Assembly (NCBI GenBank): GCA_040357565.1
Contig: JBDODJ010000074.1
Length of the DNA: 56,509 nt
Strand: one strand, 5' to 3'
Origin: Cercozoa sp. M6MM
Lineage: Eukaryota > Endomyxa: Ascetosporea
Positions 40,433-53,000 of this stretch are shown piece by piece. A program made the position numbers and the translations under genes. The number at the start of each line of letters is the position of its first letter. The first letter of the stretch is position 1. Under the pieces are notes generated by a model that had not been told where the DNA came from, searched no databases, and saw nothing but the letters and a program-made list of their open reading frames with translations.

Positions 40433-41112
40433 CCTGTGTGACGAGGTCTGCGCAAACAACACCAACACACATTCAATTCGCTCCCGATTTTTCGTCTCGT
40501 TCGGTTTTCACTTCCGATGGGGCATGAGCAACATGCCCGCGCAATTCAGAGGATGGAGCCAGGAGTACCTCGCAGAGTCACACTACAAACTGCACACCTA
40601 TACAGGCAATTATAGATGAGGAATCAGAGAGCGCGCACCCCGATGATCCGGCCGATTCGCCAGAGGGCAGGAAGATCAAGTGGCGACTTGACAAGCTGGG
40701 ATCAGCAGTGGTTGTCAAAACGCGTCGGTGGGTTTTGAGTGATTCCGAGCCCGTTATCTGCTTTGTTGTGTTGCACGCCTGCTTCACGTGTTTAAATCAA
40801 TCCGCGCTTATCGCGAACTGTATCTTGTGCTTACAAGTCCCGGTGCATGTGTTGCGCCGACTTTTTGTGTGCGAAATTTCTTTTTTAAACTCTTACCTCA
40901 CCCGACAAGTACGCGCTGTTCGCGAGGCCTACCAGATCGCACTGCCTTGTTTTACCACTTGAGTTGTTTATTGTTTTCTTGTCCGAGTGGTGCAACTGCT
41001 TTAACATGGGTTTTATCGTGTTGAGCCGACTGCAACTGACAGGGTTTTTGGATTTTGTAAATTCTCTTTTCTTTTGTTGCGTGGCCCTCAGGGTTGTAAC
41101 GCAAGAGCAAGC
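40433..41112. other. Divergent region, DUF5765-like / desaturase
   Basis: 680 bases holding both promoters. Motif-free frames exist on both strands (for example plus 40708-40962, without an ATG start). Confidence 0.5.
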
Positions 41113-43067
41113 ATGGTCGTGACGCAAGTGTTGTCGCTGCTGGCCGAGCGCATCGACTCGTCGCGCGTCGTGGTGTTCCTGCTGCTGACAGCGGGTATGC
41201 TGGCGCTGGCCTTCAAGTTCTACTCGCGCGGTCTGCGCAACAAGAGCGCGCAAGTCGAGAAGAAGTGGTTCGGCAAGCTCGATCCGAACCTGTGGTACCT
41301 CGATGGCAAGGCCTACGACTTCACGTCCTTTGCTGACCGTCATCCGGGTGGTCTGCACGCTCTGTGGCTCGGCAAGGGCCGCGACTGCTCGGTATTTGTG
41401 ATTTAGATCAGGCGTACAAAGTGTTTTCCGTAAGATTCGATCTGTGGATCTGTCTGTGCAGGGTCTGTTCCACTCGTACCACTTGCGCCTGCCGTCGCAG
41501 GAGGTGCTGAATAAGTACCTGGCACCGGAGGACAAGCAGCCTAAGATTGACACGACGAACCGCGAGGAGACCGAGGAGTTCTACGGTCGTCAGAAGTTCA
41601 CGTTCGACAAGAACGGATTCTATTCGGTGCTCAAGCAGCAAGTGGTGCAGCACTTTGACGACAAGGGCATTGACTGGAAGAGCGACAACCTGCATTGGTT
41701 CTTCGCCGTTCTGAACGTGGTGTTGCAGCTCGGCTCGCTCGTGGCCATCCTGATCCTGGCGCCCGTGTACGGCTTCCACTGGAGCACCGTGCTGGCCGCC
41801 TTGGTGCACGCATTCGGCCGCAGCATGACCATCGTGCAGGCCACTCACGGCGGCTCGCACTTTGCCGTACTCTTCCTCGTTATAGGTTCTTGTTGGTCTC
41901 TACACCCCCCCCCCCTGCAGCTCTCGCGCAACCCTGCCGTCAACCGCTGGTGGTACCGCATCGGCACCGTGCTGATCGCCATGTGGGCCCCGCCGAACTG
42001 GGACCTGCAGCACGTCGTGGCTCACCACATCTACACGTATCCTTACCCTCTGCTTTCCTTTTAACAGATATACATACATATATATATGTGTGTGTGTGTG
42101 TATATACATACATATATATATATATATGTGTGTATATACATATACATATGTACAATATTTGTCGATGTGTGTATGTGTATGTGCGCAGCAACGAGTGGCC
42201 GTTCGACTCTGATAGCGCCTTCCCGCTCAAGTCGATCGCGGCTAACCAGCGTCGGTTCTGGTACCACAAGTACCAGCACATCTATGCGTGGCTCATCTAC
42301 GCCTTCGTGACGCCGCTGGTGCAACTCAACGCCATCAAGGGTACCTCTCGTCCTTCCCTGCCGTGCAGCATGTAGGCCGGTTGATTAAGACATGTATGCA
42401 TACGAGGTGTTGAAACAGAGCTAGTGACGGGCAAGCAGGTGACGTTCCGCATGCGTTACGACGCGCCGGGCCTGCGCGAGGAGGGCATCATCTGCAGCAT
42501 CCTCGGCTTCTGCTACCAGATCATGCCGCTGGTGCTGGTGCCCTTCGGTCAGATCTGGCACGTGTGGTTCCTCACGACGCTGGCGCACTCGCTCTTCTTC
42601 TCGCTGCAGTTCGTGATCAACCACGAGATCGACGAGGTGCACGACGAGCGCGACGCCACGCGCACAGACTCGCCCAAGCCGCTGCCGTCGCAGCTCCCGC
42701 AGCGCAGCACGGACTGGGGCGCCTACCAGTGCGAGGAGAGCTTCAGCTTCGCGCCGCACTCGCGTCTCGCGCTGTACCTCTCCGGCGGCCTCAACACGCA
42801 GATCGAGCACCACCTGTTCCCGGGGTACCCTTCGATATGTGCAGCACGCACACTTTGCTGTCTCGCTGATCAATATGCTGTGTGTTTGTGTGTAGTGTAC
42901 ACTTCTCGCACTACAAGGACATTGCCGAGATCACGCGTCGTGTCGCCAAGAAGTTCGGTGTGCCATACCGGTCAACGCCGACGCTGCCCTCGGCGTGGCG
43001 CAAGCACTACAACCTGCTCAAGAACCCGCCGACGGCTGTGAAGCGCGACAACAAGAAGTCCAAGTAA
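41113..43067 (+). CDS. Cytochrome-b5-fusion front-end fatty acid desaturase
   Basis: Front-end desaturases add a double bond between an existing one and the carboxyl end of polyunsaturated acyl chains (delta-4/5/6/8 types). They act in the ER with an own b5 domain as electron donor. ATG 41113 starts MVVTQVLSLLAERIDSSRVV, followed by a hydrophobic segment (VVFLLLTAGMLALAFKFY), then the b5 domain with haem-binding FADRHPGG and GLFHSYH. Histidine boxes: QATHGGSHFA (HX3H), DLQHVVAHHIYTNEW (HX3HH) and NTQIEHHLFPG (QX2HH). Six exons; introns at about 41390, 41870, 42038-42187, 42342 and 42825. The protein ends KRDNKKSK with TAA at 43065-43067. About 500 residues, long for the family because of the N-terminal extension. 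All iron ligands are present, so it is probably active. Regiospecificity cannot be read. Confidence 0.94.
42066..42152. repeat. (AT)n/(GT)n mixed microsatellite
   Basis: It lies in the desaturase intron between VVAHHIYT and NEWPFDSD, that is, within the second histidine-box region. Confidence 0.9.
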
Positions 43068-43558
43068 CTCTGTAAGCGACTTCAACTCGTCTCCCCGGGA
43101 CAAACCGCGCGGGGGATTCCGAGTCCTTTTTTCTCTCTGCTGCCTGAAGTCGGCTCCGTGCCATCGTTCGTCCCCGTTTGATGCGACGACGAGATTTCTG
43201 ATTTATATATGCACGCGCCCCAGTCGGCTTAAACGACAAATTAGTAACTGAACCTATGATCCTTCGCTCGTCGTTCTGCCTAACTGCTACAAGCCTCCGC
43301 TTCCTTCGGCCTGCAGCTCTTACGCTGCTTTCTAGCCGGCCCAGACTGAACTGACTACTACAGTAGGACTCGGTTCAGTTGGTTCAGGTGACGTTTCGTT
43401 CCGTCAACACTGTACAGTAGGTCTTGCATATGCACACCGGTTTCAGTTGCTAAAACCACCGTGTGGTGATACAGTAGTAACGGAAGGCTATGGAGCATGG
43501 CTTGGACCTGGCACTTGAAGGCGTCGGCTTTGCGTTTGGGCCGTAGGTAGGTACGAGC
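43068..43558. other. Convergent 3' region
   Basis: No gene seen. TACAGTA-type words occur at about 43358, 43416 and 43471. Confidence 0.5.
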
Positions 43559-45386
43559 TTAGATAATCGGGCACAGGCCAGCAGGTGGGCAGAGTTCACC
43601 GTTGCAGCAGAAGAGCATGCCACCGTGGCCTGTCAGAATAGATAGATGATTTCGCACTATCACTGGGCTTCATTGCCATTCCGTTTTTTGAGGTTGGAAA
43701 GGGTACAGTTGTTGCCTGCTTTGGCGCACTCTCGTTCCTCCTACATGTGAATACCAGTAAGTGTACATGTTATACTGCGGGATACGTTTCGGGGTAACAA
43801 CTCACAGGGGGGACAATGGGCGGGGCCGGAGGCTTGGTTTCCTGTACATTTACAGAGACATTGTAGGACAGAAAGAAAATGCCGACCAAGCAAAAGGCAG
43901 AAGTAATGTTTACACTAGGAGGACAGGTCTCGCAGGTGATGCCCGGCGCAGTAGCTTCGTCATCGGCCGGATTGGCCAGTGCAGGACTGTTCGGGTTTTG
44001 AACCTGCAACGCAGACAGTGTGCCGCCGAGTTTGTGTGTACGGGGTACAGACAAATTCATGTACCTCGATCGGCAGTGTGTCGATGAGGAGGTGGCCAGA
44101 AACGGTGAAATTGTGACCGGTGGCACTGCTGGACTCCTTGATTACACCACCGGTGCGCGTGATGAAACTCGGCGGCGTTGCCCTGTGTGAGATGGGGTAT
44201 GAACAGGAGTGAGCTTAATCAAAGAAACCGTCACGGTGCTGTACAGAGGGAAGAAGCCGCTCATGCAGTTTGCGTCAGGAGCGTCCCACGAGAAGTTCGA
44301 GTAGCCGGGTGCCGCTCCGTTGGGACCGACGCTGTATAGGATGGAAGTCGTGTCGCTGGCGCTGTTGTAGCAAGCTCGTGTCAACACCGAGTAGGTATCG
44401 TAGACCTGCGCCGTCGATATGGCTACAGTGTAAAGGAACCGTTCATTTTCGGTAGAAAGAAACACGTCAGTGACGGTATAAATGACTAAGAAAGCTCGGG
44501 TACGCTTCGGAATGCGAACTTGCTTGGTTGGGAACTGCACGCAGTCGCACGAAATCTGGGTGTACTCAATGCTACTCGAAATGCAAGGAGGGCAGCACGG
44601 CGGGGTCTGTGTAAATCCAGGCAAGCAGAGTTACTTGTCGCGCCAGTTGACAACAAGTCAGTGGCCACTTTACCGGAGGAGGAGGTGTCGGAGGACGAGA
44701 AGGCGGTACAGAAGGCGGCACAGAAGGCGGCACAGAAGGCGGCCGCGACGGTGGAGACACCGGTGGCTATAATAAATAGTAGCAAGGCATTGAATCGAGA
44801 TGCTGTAAGCCATTGTCGGGTCAAAAGGGAACACATTCATTTGTTGTATTGAGAGTGTTACAGGAGAGGAAGGTGGGGGAGGTTGGATGGATGGCGGTGT
44901 GGGCACTGGCGGTGGGGCTACGCAAGCGTTGAAGATAGAGGATTGGTCTCACGGGTAAGTAACTTGATATCATACGGACGGGGGAGTCGTCGTCGCTCTG
45001 CAGGCCCAAGCCAAGACCGAGACCTACACACTCGGCAGCTCGTTGTTCCTGAGAGAGAGAAAGAGGTGGACACAGAAGCGATACCAAGACCTAGCGCCAG
45101 CAGCACGAACACCAACACAGCACAGACTCCAAGCAGTTTGTATTTCGTGCCGCAGTAGAAACCTTCCTGTTGTACACAGCACATGCGTCGCCTGTGGCAA
45201 ACTGGCACTCGTGTGGAAAAGTGAGCGGAATGAACATACAGTGGTGCACGTGTCGCAGTCACTGCTGCCGGGGCGGGCATACGGTGCACTCGGAGGCGCG
45301 TAGCGTTGTTGACCCATCGGAGGCACCGGGGACATGCCCATTGGCGGTGCCGCAAAGGGCGACGGACTGCGCGGAGGACCTTGCAT
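43559..45386 (-). CDS. Single-pass Pro/Cys-rich surface protein (hypothetical)
   Basis: ATG 45384-45386 starts a Pro/Met-rich cytosolic head (MQGPPRSPSPFAAPPMG, then PPSAPYARPGSSDCDTC). The next exon gives EGFYCGTKYK and a membrane segment, LLGVCAVLVFVLLALG. Proline stalks follow at about 44930-44870 (CVAPPPVPTPPSIQPPPP) and 44760-44690 (PPSVPPSVPPSVPPSRPP). A Cys block (TPPCCPPCISSSIEYTQISC, then DCVQFPTK) and a beta-rich part (SGFFPLYST, TRTGGVIKESSSATGHNFTV) come next. The C-terminal Cys-rich end reads ECAKAGNNCHGGMLFCC with GELCPPAGLC, stop at 43559-43561. Type II topology with an extracellular stalk and Cys-rich end is the likely reading, suited to a wall or surface protein. No enzyme motif was seen. 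Some exon edges are uncertain. Confidence 0.62.
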
Positions 45387-46104
45387 CTGTCAACCTGGCA
45401 ACTAAAAACAAAGATCATGTTAAGTGCACAAAATACAAACAGATTTTTCTCCGGGTACGCTGCCCAGTGTTGCCAGTGTCGTAAGCCCCTTACCGTGGAG
45501 TAGAAGCCTGAGTACGTACTTGCGTAGAACAGTGCGGATAAACTCTCAATGCATATGCGTTGCGCCAAAAAAATTGCACCGACACGGCATTTGTTTCGGA
45601 CTTGGCAGCTTCCATGAACAACAGAACTACTGAATGTTGTTTCACGCCAAACGACGAAGATTTCATCAGACCGCGCAGCCACGATGAACCGTCAGGCTTG
45701 CGCTGTAAGCTTAAATTGATGAACAGCAATGCGCCAGCTTCGCGTACCTGCCCTAAGCAAGATTTGTTGGCAGTGATACGGTTCCAGTTTCCCAATGATA
45801 ATAAACTTGAAATAGCTGAGCGGATGACTTCCCAATGAGAGAAGCGTTTCTTCAAAGGACCAAAACCAAGTATTCGGCCGGTGAAAATCCTGGCTAAAGG
45901 TCTCGCGTAGACTCGCAGGAACTGTTAGTGAAGGGCGACGAATCTTCGGCACCGACCGAACCAACGCCCACTCGAGTCACCAATAGGTCGGTTGAGATTT
46001 TGGCAAATGCCAGCTTTTAAGCTGGATTTCGACTGTAATTAATTTGTTGTTAACAGGTCCATAGAGGAATCAAGGGAAGTGACGCATTGAACGAATCAGG
46101 GGAC
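45387..46104. other. Divergent region, surface protein / RCC1 gene
   Basis: 718 bases. Open frames of about 90-120 codons occur on both strands (plus 45560-45838, minus 45490-45855) but overlap each other and lack motifs. Possible 5' untranslated exons cannot be excluded. Confidence 0.5.
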
Positions 46105-49100
46105 ATGGCTGACGAGCACGAGCAGCCTGTTGAGCAGATTGACGATGGGCCACCTCCATCGCTTCGACGACGTCGACTCATCTTCGACGCATTGCGAAAC
46201 ATCGTCGAAGATCGCGAAATGAAAGGAAGCGCGTCAGTTGGTACGTTTGCTTTCGCTTGGGGCGCCGGTTACCACGGGCAACTCGGGCGCAAGCAGCAAC
46301 GCGGCCAAAAGAAGTACTCAAACGAGCCAGTGTTCGTCGCGATGGAAGGCAACACCTCGGTGGCGCAGGTTCATGCAGGTGGTTTGCACTCAACCGTCGT
46401 GACTTCGCGTGGACATGTACTGTCGTGGGGTGATGGGCGCTCCTGGCAACTCGGCCATGAGCACGAAGGTTTCGTGTCTCAAGCAACACCGCGACTGGTG
46501 GATTCGCTCGCCGGTGAACACACGATTTGCCAGGTCGCGTGTGGACAGTCGCACACACTTGCGTTGACTCGCAACGGCGACATGTTCTCTTGGGGCTTTG
46601 GTCGCTACGGCCAGACCGGACAAGGTGACCGGCAGAACGTGCGCTTGCCACAGAAGCTTGCTCCGATTCCAGACCTTGAGGGTGCAGCCGTGGTCTCAAT
46701 CTCATGTGGAGACAAGCACTCGGCTGCACTTCTCAGCGATGGACGTGTGTATACCTGGGGTTGCGGAGAGCATGGTCAACTGGGTCTGGGATTCCTTGGC
46801 ACCTCAAGCGATGTACTCGTACCAACGCAGGTGGGCCCAGACTTCTTTCGCGGCGAGAACCCCAATACTCACCAAGACGAGCGCGAAAACCAACTCAAGG
46901 CAGAGAGTCACCGCATAGTGCAGGTCGAGTGTGGCGCGATTTTTACGGCCTTTGTGCGTGCCGATGGTGCTGTGTTTGTCTCGGGCTTTGGCGAGTACCT
47001 GTACCCAGGTCAGTCGCAGAACTTTTTCTACGAGCCGCTGCGCATAAGTCTGCCGCGTGGCACGCGTGTTTCGCGCGTTGCTTGTGGACAGTCGCACATT
47101 GTAGCACTAACGGAATCAAAAGAAGTTGTTACATGGGGCTCTGGAGAGTACGGCCAGCTCGGACACGGAGTGCGGCACAACTCGACAATTGCGAAAGTCG
47201 TGTTGCCAGCGTCGAAGAACGTTGTGAGCATCGCTGCTGGGCGATACCACTCTCTCGCTCTTACTGGCATGGGCACTGTGTACGTCTGGGGCAACAATGA
47301 CAACGGACAGCTCGGTCTGCCGCAAGGCGATCCAACGATTGTGCCGAAAGTGCTTGAAGCGGTATCCTTTCAGCTCCACATACCACCTTACCTTTTCCTT
47401 ACCACGATGCCTGCAGGCGCTGCCCATGGTGGTGGGCCAAGTTGACTGCGGCGAGCATCATACCATGGCACTCACTTCAACTCGCTGGAGTGCGTTGTCG
47501 AGCGAAATTGAGGAATGGCTTGCTGCCGAGACGCACGAGCACTCGCTAAAAATCCAGATTCTCCGCAAGACGAACCGTGTGCTGACTCGCAAAGATCTCA
47601 CAGGTAAAGCCTTCTTCAGTATGCCCAAAGCACGGAATAGACGCATTCCTCTTGCCGTGCACAGAGATAGCAGAAGAAATGACGAAGTGGCAAGCTGCAC
47701 GCGAGAAGACAAAACAAGCGGCACGCGAGCAAGACCGCAAAACCGAGAAGCGTGGTGTCGATGCTGTACAAAGCGTCAAGGACGTGCGTCGCGACATCAG
47801 CCTGTCGGTGCCTGCTGTGCGCAAGATAGCGCCACGCCTGAGTCGCACCGAAGGTGGCGACGCAGCCACACTGCTGTCTGTCACGACGCAAGATACAACA
47901 GCTCTTGCCGTTGCTGCAGCCGAGGAAGAGTTTGGACGTAAGGGATCGCCTTCCGCAGCAGACAAAGAGGCACATATAGTGGCGGCACCTTCTGTTCCGC
48001 CCAGTGGGAGCGAGGCCTTGCCGATTGAAAAAGAGAAGCGTAGTGCCACTATTGTTCCAAAGTCGAGTGCCAGTGGCAGCGACAGTGGTATGTTGAGTCC
48101 GGGCCCGCACGAGCGCTCCGCAACGCGTCGAGGCGACGCTAGCAACGTGACGAACCTCGCTCCCAATGCTAAGGCATCGCGTGTGGTGTTTCTGCGCGAC
48201 GCAGCCGGTCTAGTCGAACACATGACGCAGACGCTAAGTCAGGACGGGGGAGGTGAAATCTCGGCGGCACAACTTGAGGAGGCAATGACGGCGCAAGTGT
48301 TCGACCTGCGCAAGCAGCTGGACAAACTCAAGTGCGCCACTGAGCAAAAACGCCAGCGACTCATTGAGATACGCCGCGAGTTGAACTACATGACTGAGGC
48401 GGAGAAGTCGATGAAGGAAGCCCGTGCTCGTCGCGCCGAGGAACTCCAGCGCCTCACAATGCAACTCGACACGGTGACAATCAAGATTGCCGAGGCCGAG
48501 GAAAACCGGCGCAACTATGAGTTAAATATCTCACACCTCAAGGAGGAAGAACTCGAGCGCTTCTTCTATATGGAGTCGCTCCGCAAGCAAACTGCCGAAA
48601 CCAACGCTCTGTGTCGCAAAATGCTCTCGCTGCGCAAGGATGCGCAGCAGGAACAGCAGGCGTCGGAGCAGAACCTCCAAGCTTTCCGGCAGGAGACAGA
48701 GGAACTTATGACACTGGCCGAGCAGCAGCTGAAGCGGATCCAGACCATCCACGAGCAGCGACAAGAGCAACGAAAGGAACGCATGGAGGCTCGGGCAGCC
48801 GAGGACGCCAATGCGGCGCGTGCACAGCGAGAGGCGCAGCGAGCACGCGTGGTGGAAGCGACGAAAGCGAAGGAAACGCAGCGCACGCTCGAGACACAGT
48901 TGGAGCAGGCACTGCAAGAACGTGCAGAGCTCGAGCAGCAAATGGAACAAGTGCGCAAGGTGACAGGCCTCACCGACCCCGAGAAGATCATCGAGCAGTA
49001 CTTTGTGAAGACGCAGATCAAGAATGAACTTGAAGCAGAGGCACAGCGCAAGCATGAGGAACTGGCCGCACTGCGAGACCAAGTGGCCGCCGTGGACGAG

Positions 49101-49780
49101 CAACTCATGCAGCTCTCACAGTCGGACTCTACAACTGACCTTCGCTGGCGCGACGTGGACGAGCGACAGCGTGCACTGCTGGCAGAGCAAGCACGCGTGG
49201 AGCGACTGGCAGCCGAGGCACGTGCGAGCGAGCAGGAACTGAGTCGCCTGCAGCAAGCAGTGGCAGCCATGCTGGCACAGCTGGCGGCGTTGGCACCCAA
49301 GGAGACCGCCAAGCAGGTGCGACACGACGTGCGTCGTCTCCTGGCCCAGGTCGCCGCAATTGCAGCGCAAAAGCAACAGTTCCGCGACGAAGCTGCCGCG
49401 CTGGCAGCGGGCGAGAAGGAAGAAGAAACTTCCGTCCTCAATGTCTGGCCGACCGAACTCTTCGTCTCGGCCATTGAGTTGCTCCAGAAACACTTTGACG
49501 ACATTCGTCAGCGCGTGCATGATGGTACCTACGAACCGTGTGCGGTGCCGCTCGCCAAAAGCAACACGCCCGGCGGTGGTACAGTGCTAATCTTGATTTA
49601 CCTACCATGCGAAGCGCTATTGTGCGTAAATACACTGCAGTACCCCCGAAGAAGACCAAAACTCCAACAGGTGAGCGCGGCGAGAGCTCGCACACTGAAG
49701 ACAGCAATACCACGAGCAACACAAAGTCGCACCGACGCACGAAACCGCGCGCACGTGGAACTGCAAAAGCACGTCGCTGA
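46105..49780 (+). CDS. RCC1-repeat beta-propeller fused to a long coiled coil, about 1,140 aa
   Basis: The start is ATG 46105 (MADEHEQPVEQ); the frame upstream has only TTG. The first 400 residues form a full set of RCC1 repeats: FAWGAGYHGQLG, VLSWGDGRSWQLG, MFSWGFGRYGQTG, VYTWGCGEHGQLG, VFVSGFGEYLYPG, VVTWGSGEYGQLG and VYVWGNNDNGQLG, each with H(S/T).AL. After two introns comes a region of about 700 residues, rich in Glu, Gln, Ala and Lys with heptad character (for example QLDKLKCATEQKRQRLIEIR and ELERFFYMESLRKQTAETNA). The tail is basic (KSHRRTKPRARGTAKARR), with TGA at 49778-49780. The propeller may bind a GTPase, chromatin or membrane; the rod suggests a cytoskeletal or centrosomal scaffold. 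No kinase, HECT, FYVE or BTB domain is present. The large exons and few introns differ from its neighbours. Confidence 0.9.
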
Positions 49781-50013
49781 ATCAACTGCGCCGAGCTTTT
49801 GCCAACGCCGAACTGCGGGTCTAATTGTGAATCTAGTCTGTCGCTGTACGAAAATAAGTTACCGGCTCTCATCCTTAGCAAAATTAGTCAGCCTAGTAGG
49901 TTGTTTGATGTTGGTGGTAACAGATAGGACCATAGGATACTGTCTGTAAAAAGTAAGTAGTAATTTAAATAGCCTTAGTAACGGTACGCGCGGGCAGCGC
50001 ACCGTCGCACACG

Positions 50014-53000
50014 TTAGATCAGCGAAACAGTGCAGTCTGGTAGATCAGATGTAAGCCTCGTCGCACGCACGTGCCAACAGCGGCAAGCTCTCCAAATCCG
50101 TGTCATTGTTTGCAATGGCACTGCCGATAGAACAATGCAACCAATGCTCCCAGAGCCGAACACAGAACTTATCCAGACGCAAGAGATGCGGTACCGCAAC
50201 AGATCGTCGTTGGAAAATGTAACTTCGTCAAAATGGAGTTTCGCAAAACTTTCGAACTCTTGGACAAAGCGAAAAGGCCACTGAACCAAGAAAGCTACAA
50301 AGCGGTTTGAGTCACAAACATCATGTAGATAGAAACGCACGTCAAAAAAGTTAACATCGCCGACTGGACGTTGTTCTGCACCGTGCTTGTCTTCCAGTGG
50401 ACGACGGTAAGTGACTGCGCAAACAAGTCACAACCAAAGAATCTATACACCAAAACACTAAAGCACGGCATACCGGGCTTCGTCGTATAGAGAGAAACGG
50501 CCATATCGTCAGCGATTTGTGCAGCGACCTCCGACAACACGCAATACCGCGTGCACTCGGGCAGCGGCTCAAGCGAAAACATCTCAAGCTCTCGTTCCTA
50601 CTTTGAAGTTAGGACAGCACACTCGACATGGATACTCATTCCACAGCACTAAAAGAGCTTACCTTGCACACCTGACGTACGTACTTGACAATATCTGCGC
50701 GGTTCCACTGCGTCCCGTGCATCGTCCGTAACCGTTCGACGAAGCAACCAATCAACGCAGCCACTTGGCGACCCTACCGGCCATATCACGAGGTATTCTC
50801 CATAAGACTAGACCATAGGACTAGCCGTACAACATAGGTACCGCCAGCGCCTTTTCAAACCGATCGTGCTGTTTCTTATCGGCGTACTTGCTGCAGCAGG
50901 AACATAGAATACGGTATATATCATGTAACAATAAAAAGTGCCGTGTACAACTCGAACGGTAGCCGTGCCTGCGCAAAGCGGCGCAGCAATTTTCGCTGGT
51001 GAGCGTTCCGCCGACGCAGGCACGAAAAGAGGCCGCGACGCACTTGTCTGAAATCAGGCAAGTATCGCTGACTTTGAACGCATTGGAAATCACCCAAACT
51101 TTAAATTTACTTTGCGTGCTCACTTCGTTTCACGCTCACAGTTTCGATCAGCTCAGCGATCGCGACACAAGACTCTGCAAAATGTGTTGCATTCGGGGAA
51201 CACCGAAACAGAAGGCATGGAAATCGTGTACCGTGGCACGGGAACGCAGGACGGCGTTTGGGTGGGTACTGTCTCAAATCTGTCTGCAGAGAATAGTGGA
51301 GAATCGTAGGCAAGCAGACGGATAGCAAAAGCTAAGAAATTTACCAAGTGCAGCGCGATACGCAAAAACGAATTGGAACACATCCGTGTCTGTTTTGGAC
51401 TGTGCGAGTTGCGTGGTATAGAGACCAAGGTTGCGAAGAAAGAAAGGTGTAATACATGAACTTGAACGCTTGGGATATATCCTTGTGCAAAAACGCGGAG
51501 TGCGTGCTCTCAAAGCAACTAGATTTCACACAAATCATTGGGAGGTTACTTTCAGAAAAAAGAATGTACTGCGGAGAATGACCAAAGTACGAAGGTCCAT
51601 CGGGACCAAAGGTGCTCCAGCTACAGGTAACGATAGTCGATTGTAAAGAACAGCGAGAGCAAGTAGGTGCGATACAGGATAACAAGGGGACGCAAAATCG
51701 CAGCAATTCCGGCCGCAGCTTCGCGGGTTTTGTCCTTTAGTTCGACAACCCGAACGTTCAGTGGCTTTTCTGTCTCAAAAAAACTTGCTGTTGCTACAAA
51801 AAATGCCTCGTATGCCTCTTACCATTGTGATCCCGAAAGAGATCTCGACGGTCCCAATTTCGATACAGCAACTGCTGCGACGGCAGAGACGCGAATCTCG
51901 CGTTGCCGCCGCTGCTGAACACGCGCGAGTGCACTAGTCAGAGAACACGAGAAACGTCTCAGAATAAACAAAGAAAACAGTCAGAAAGGAAGAGTACGGG
52001 TCAGTATTAGTTTGGTCTTGGTCACCGTCAGCACTGGCGCGAAACCCGAAGCAGCAAAGGCAATGCAGGCACCATTGCCACCGAGCTCCTCGCCCAACTC
52101 AAACTTCACCTTCTGTTTCAACAGTGCCGATACTTTGAGGTACGCCTCAAGTCAAATCAAATGCGAAAAACAACTGTACATCGAAAGCAAGCAAGGCCGG
52201 GAGGGCCATCTCGCCGTCGCAATGCTGCGACGTGGCGAAACCGTAGCGTGCACGCGGAGGAGGCAGCACATCGTATACTGGACACTTAGGCGAATACCAC
52301 TGTGCACAGCTACATAGAAAAACAGTTAAACTCACAGTGCGGGAGAACGGCGAGCAGTGCGAAGCGAAAGTTGTCGCTGATTATGTCGAAATCACTAGCC
52401 ACTTCGTTCTGTCAAAACACGAGTAGTCGACGCATAAGAGCAAAGTGACACTTTATACCATGCTGGGTGAGTAATGCAAGCCGTGAGGGTAGTCCTGTTG
52501 CCTCCCAAAAACAAACGATCGCAAGTCTACAGTTCAGCAAAAACAACAGAAAGAAACAAACGTATTCGTCCACGTCGTCGCGCACGTTCTGGAAGTAATG
52601 GCACTCGAGCAACCAGCGTGGTTCGAGCGCCCGCAGCGCCTGTCTCTCGTGCAGCAGGCGCCACAGCATCGCGTGATGCCAGTTTGGGTCCTGCAACAGT
52701 TGTCAAAGTTGTACAAGCTGGAGTATCGATTGTAAAAGCAGTGTACCACGTCGGACGAGCCGAGAGCGAGTGTGGTTTCACATAGAGACTCACGTATCCA
52801 CCATGGCGGGGCTGAATTGCAGGCTTTACTGAAGAAAGCGAGCTGCAAACTACAAGCTAAACGTAAGTACACTTGGGCGACGGCTTCCTCGCTTCGATAG
52901 CCGAGCGCCATGATTTGCAACTGTACCAATTCATCTTTTGCGAGTATGCTTGAGTGCGTGCTATCCGGCCAGGCAATTTACCACAAGCGAGCGTTGATGA

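Noticed and set aside
45490-45964. Overlapping open frames of 90-121 codons on both strands
   Set aside because: They overlap each other, lack motifs and lie where two divergent promoters are expected.
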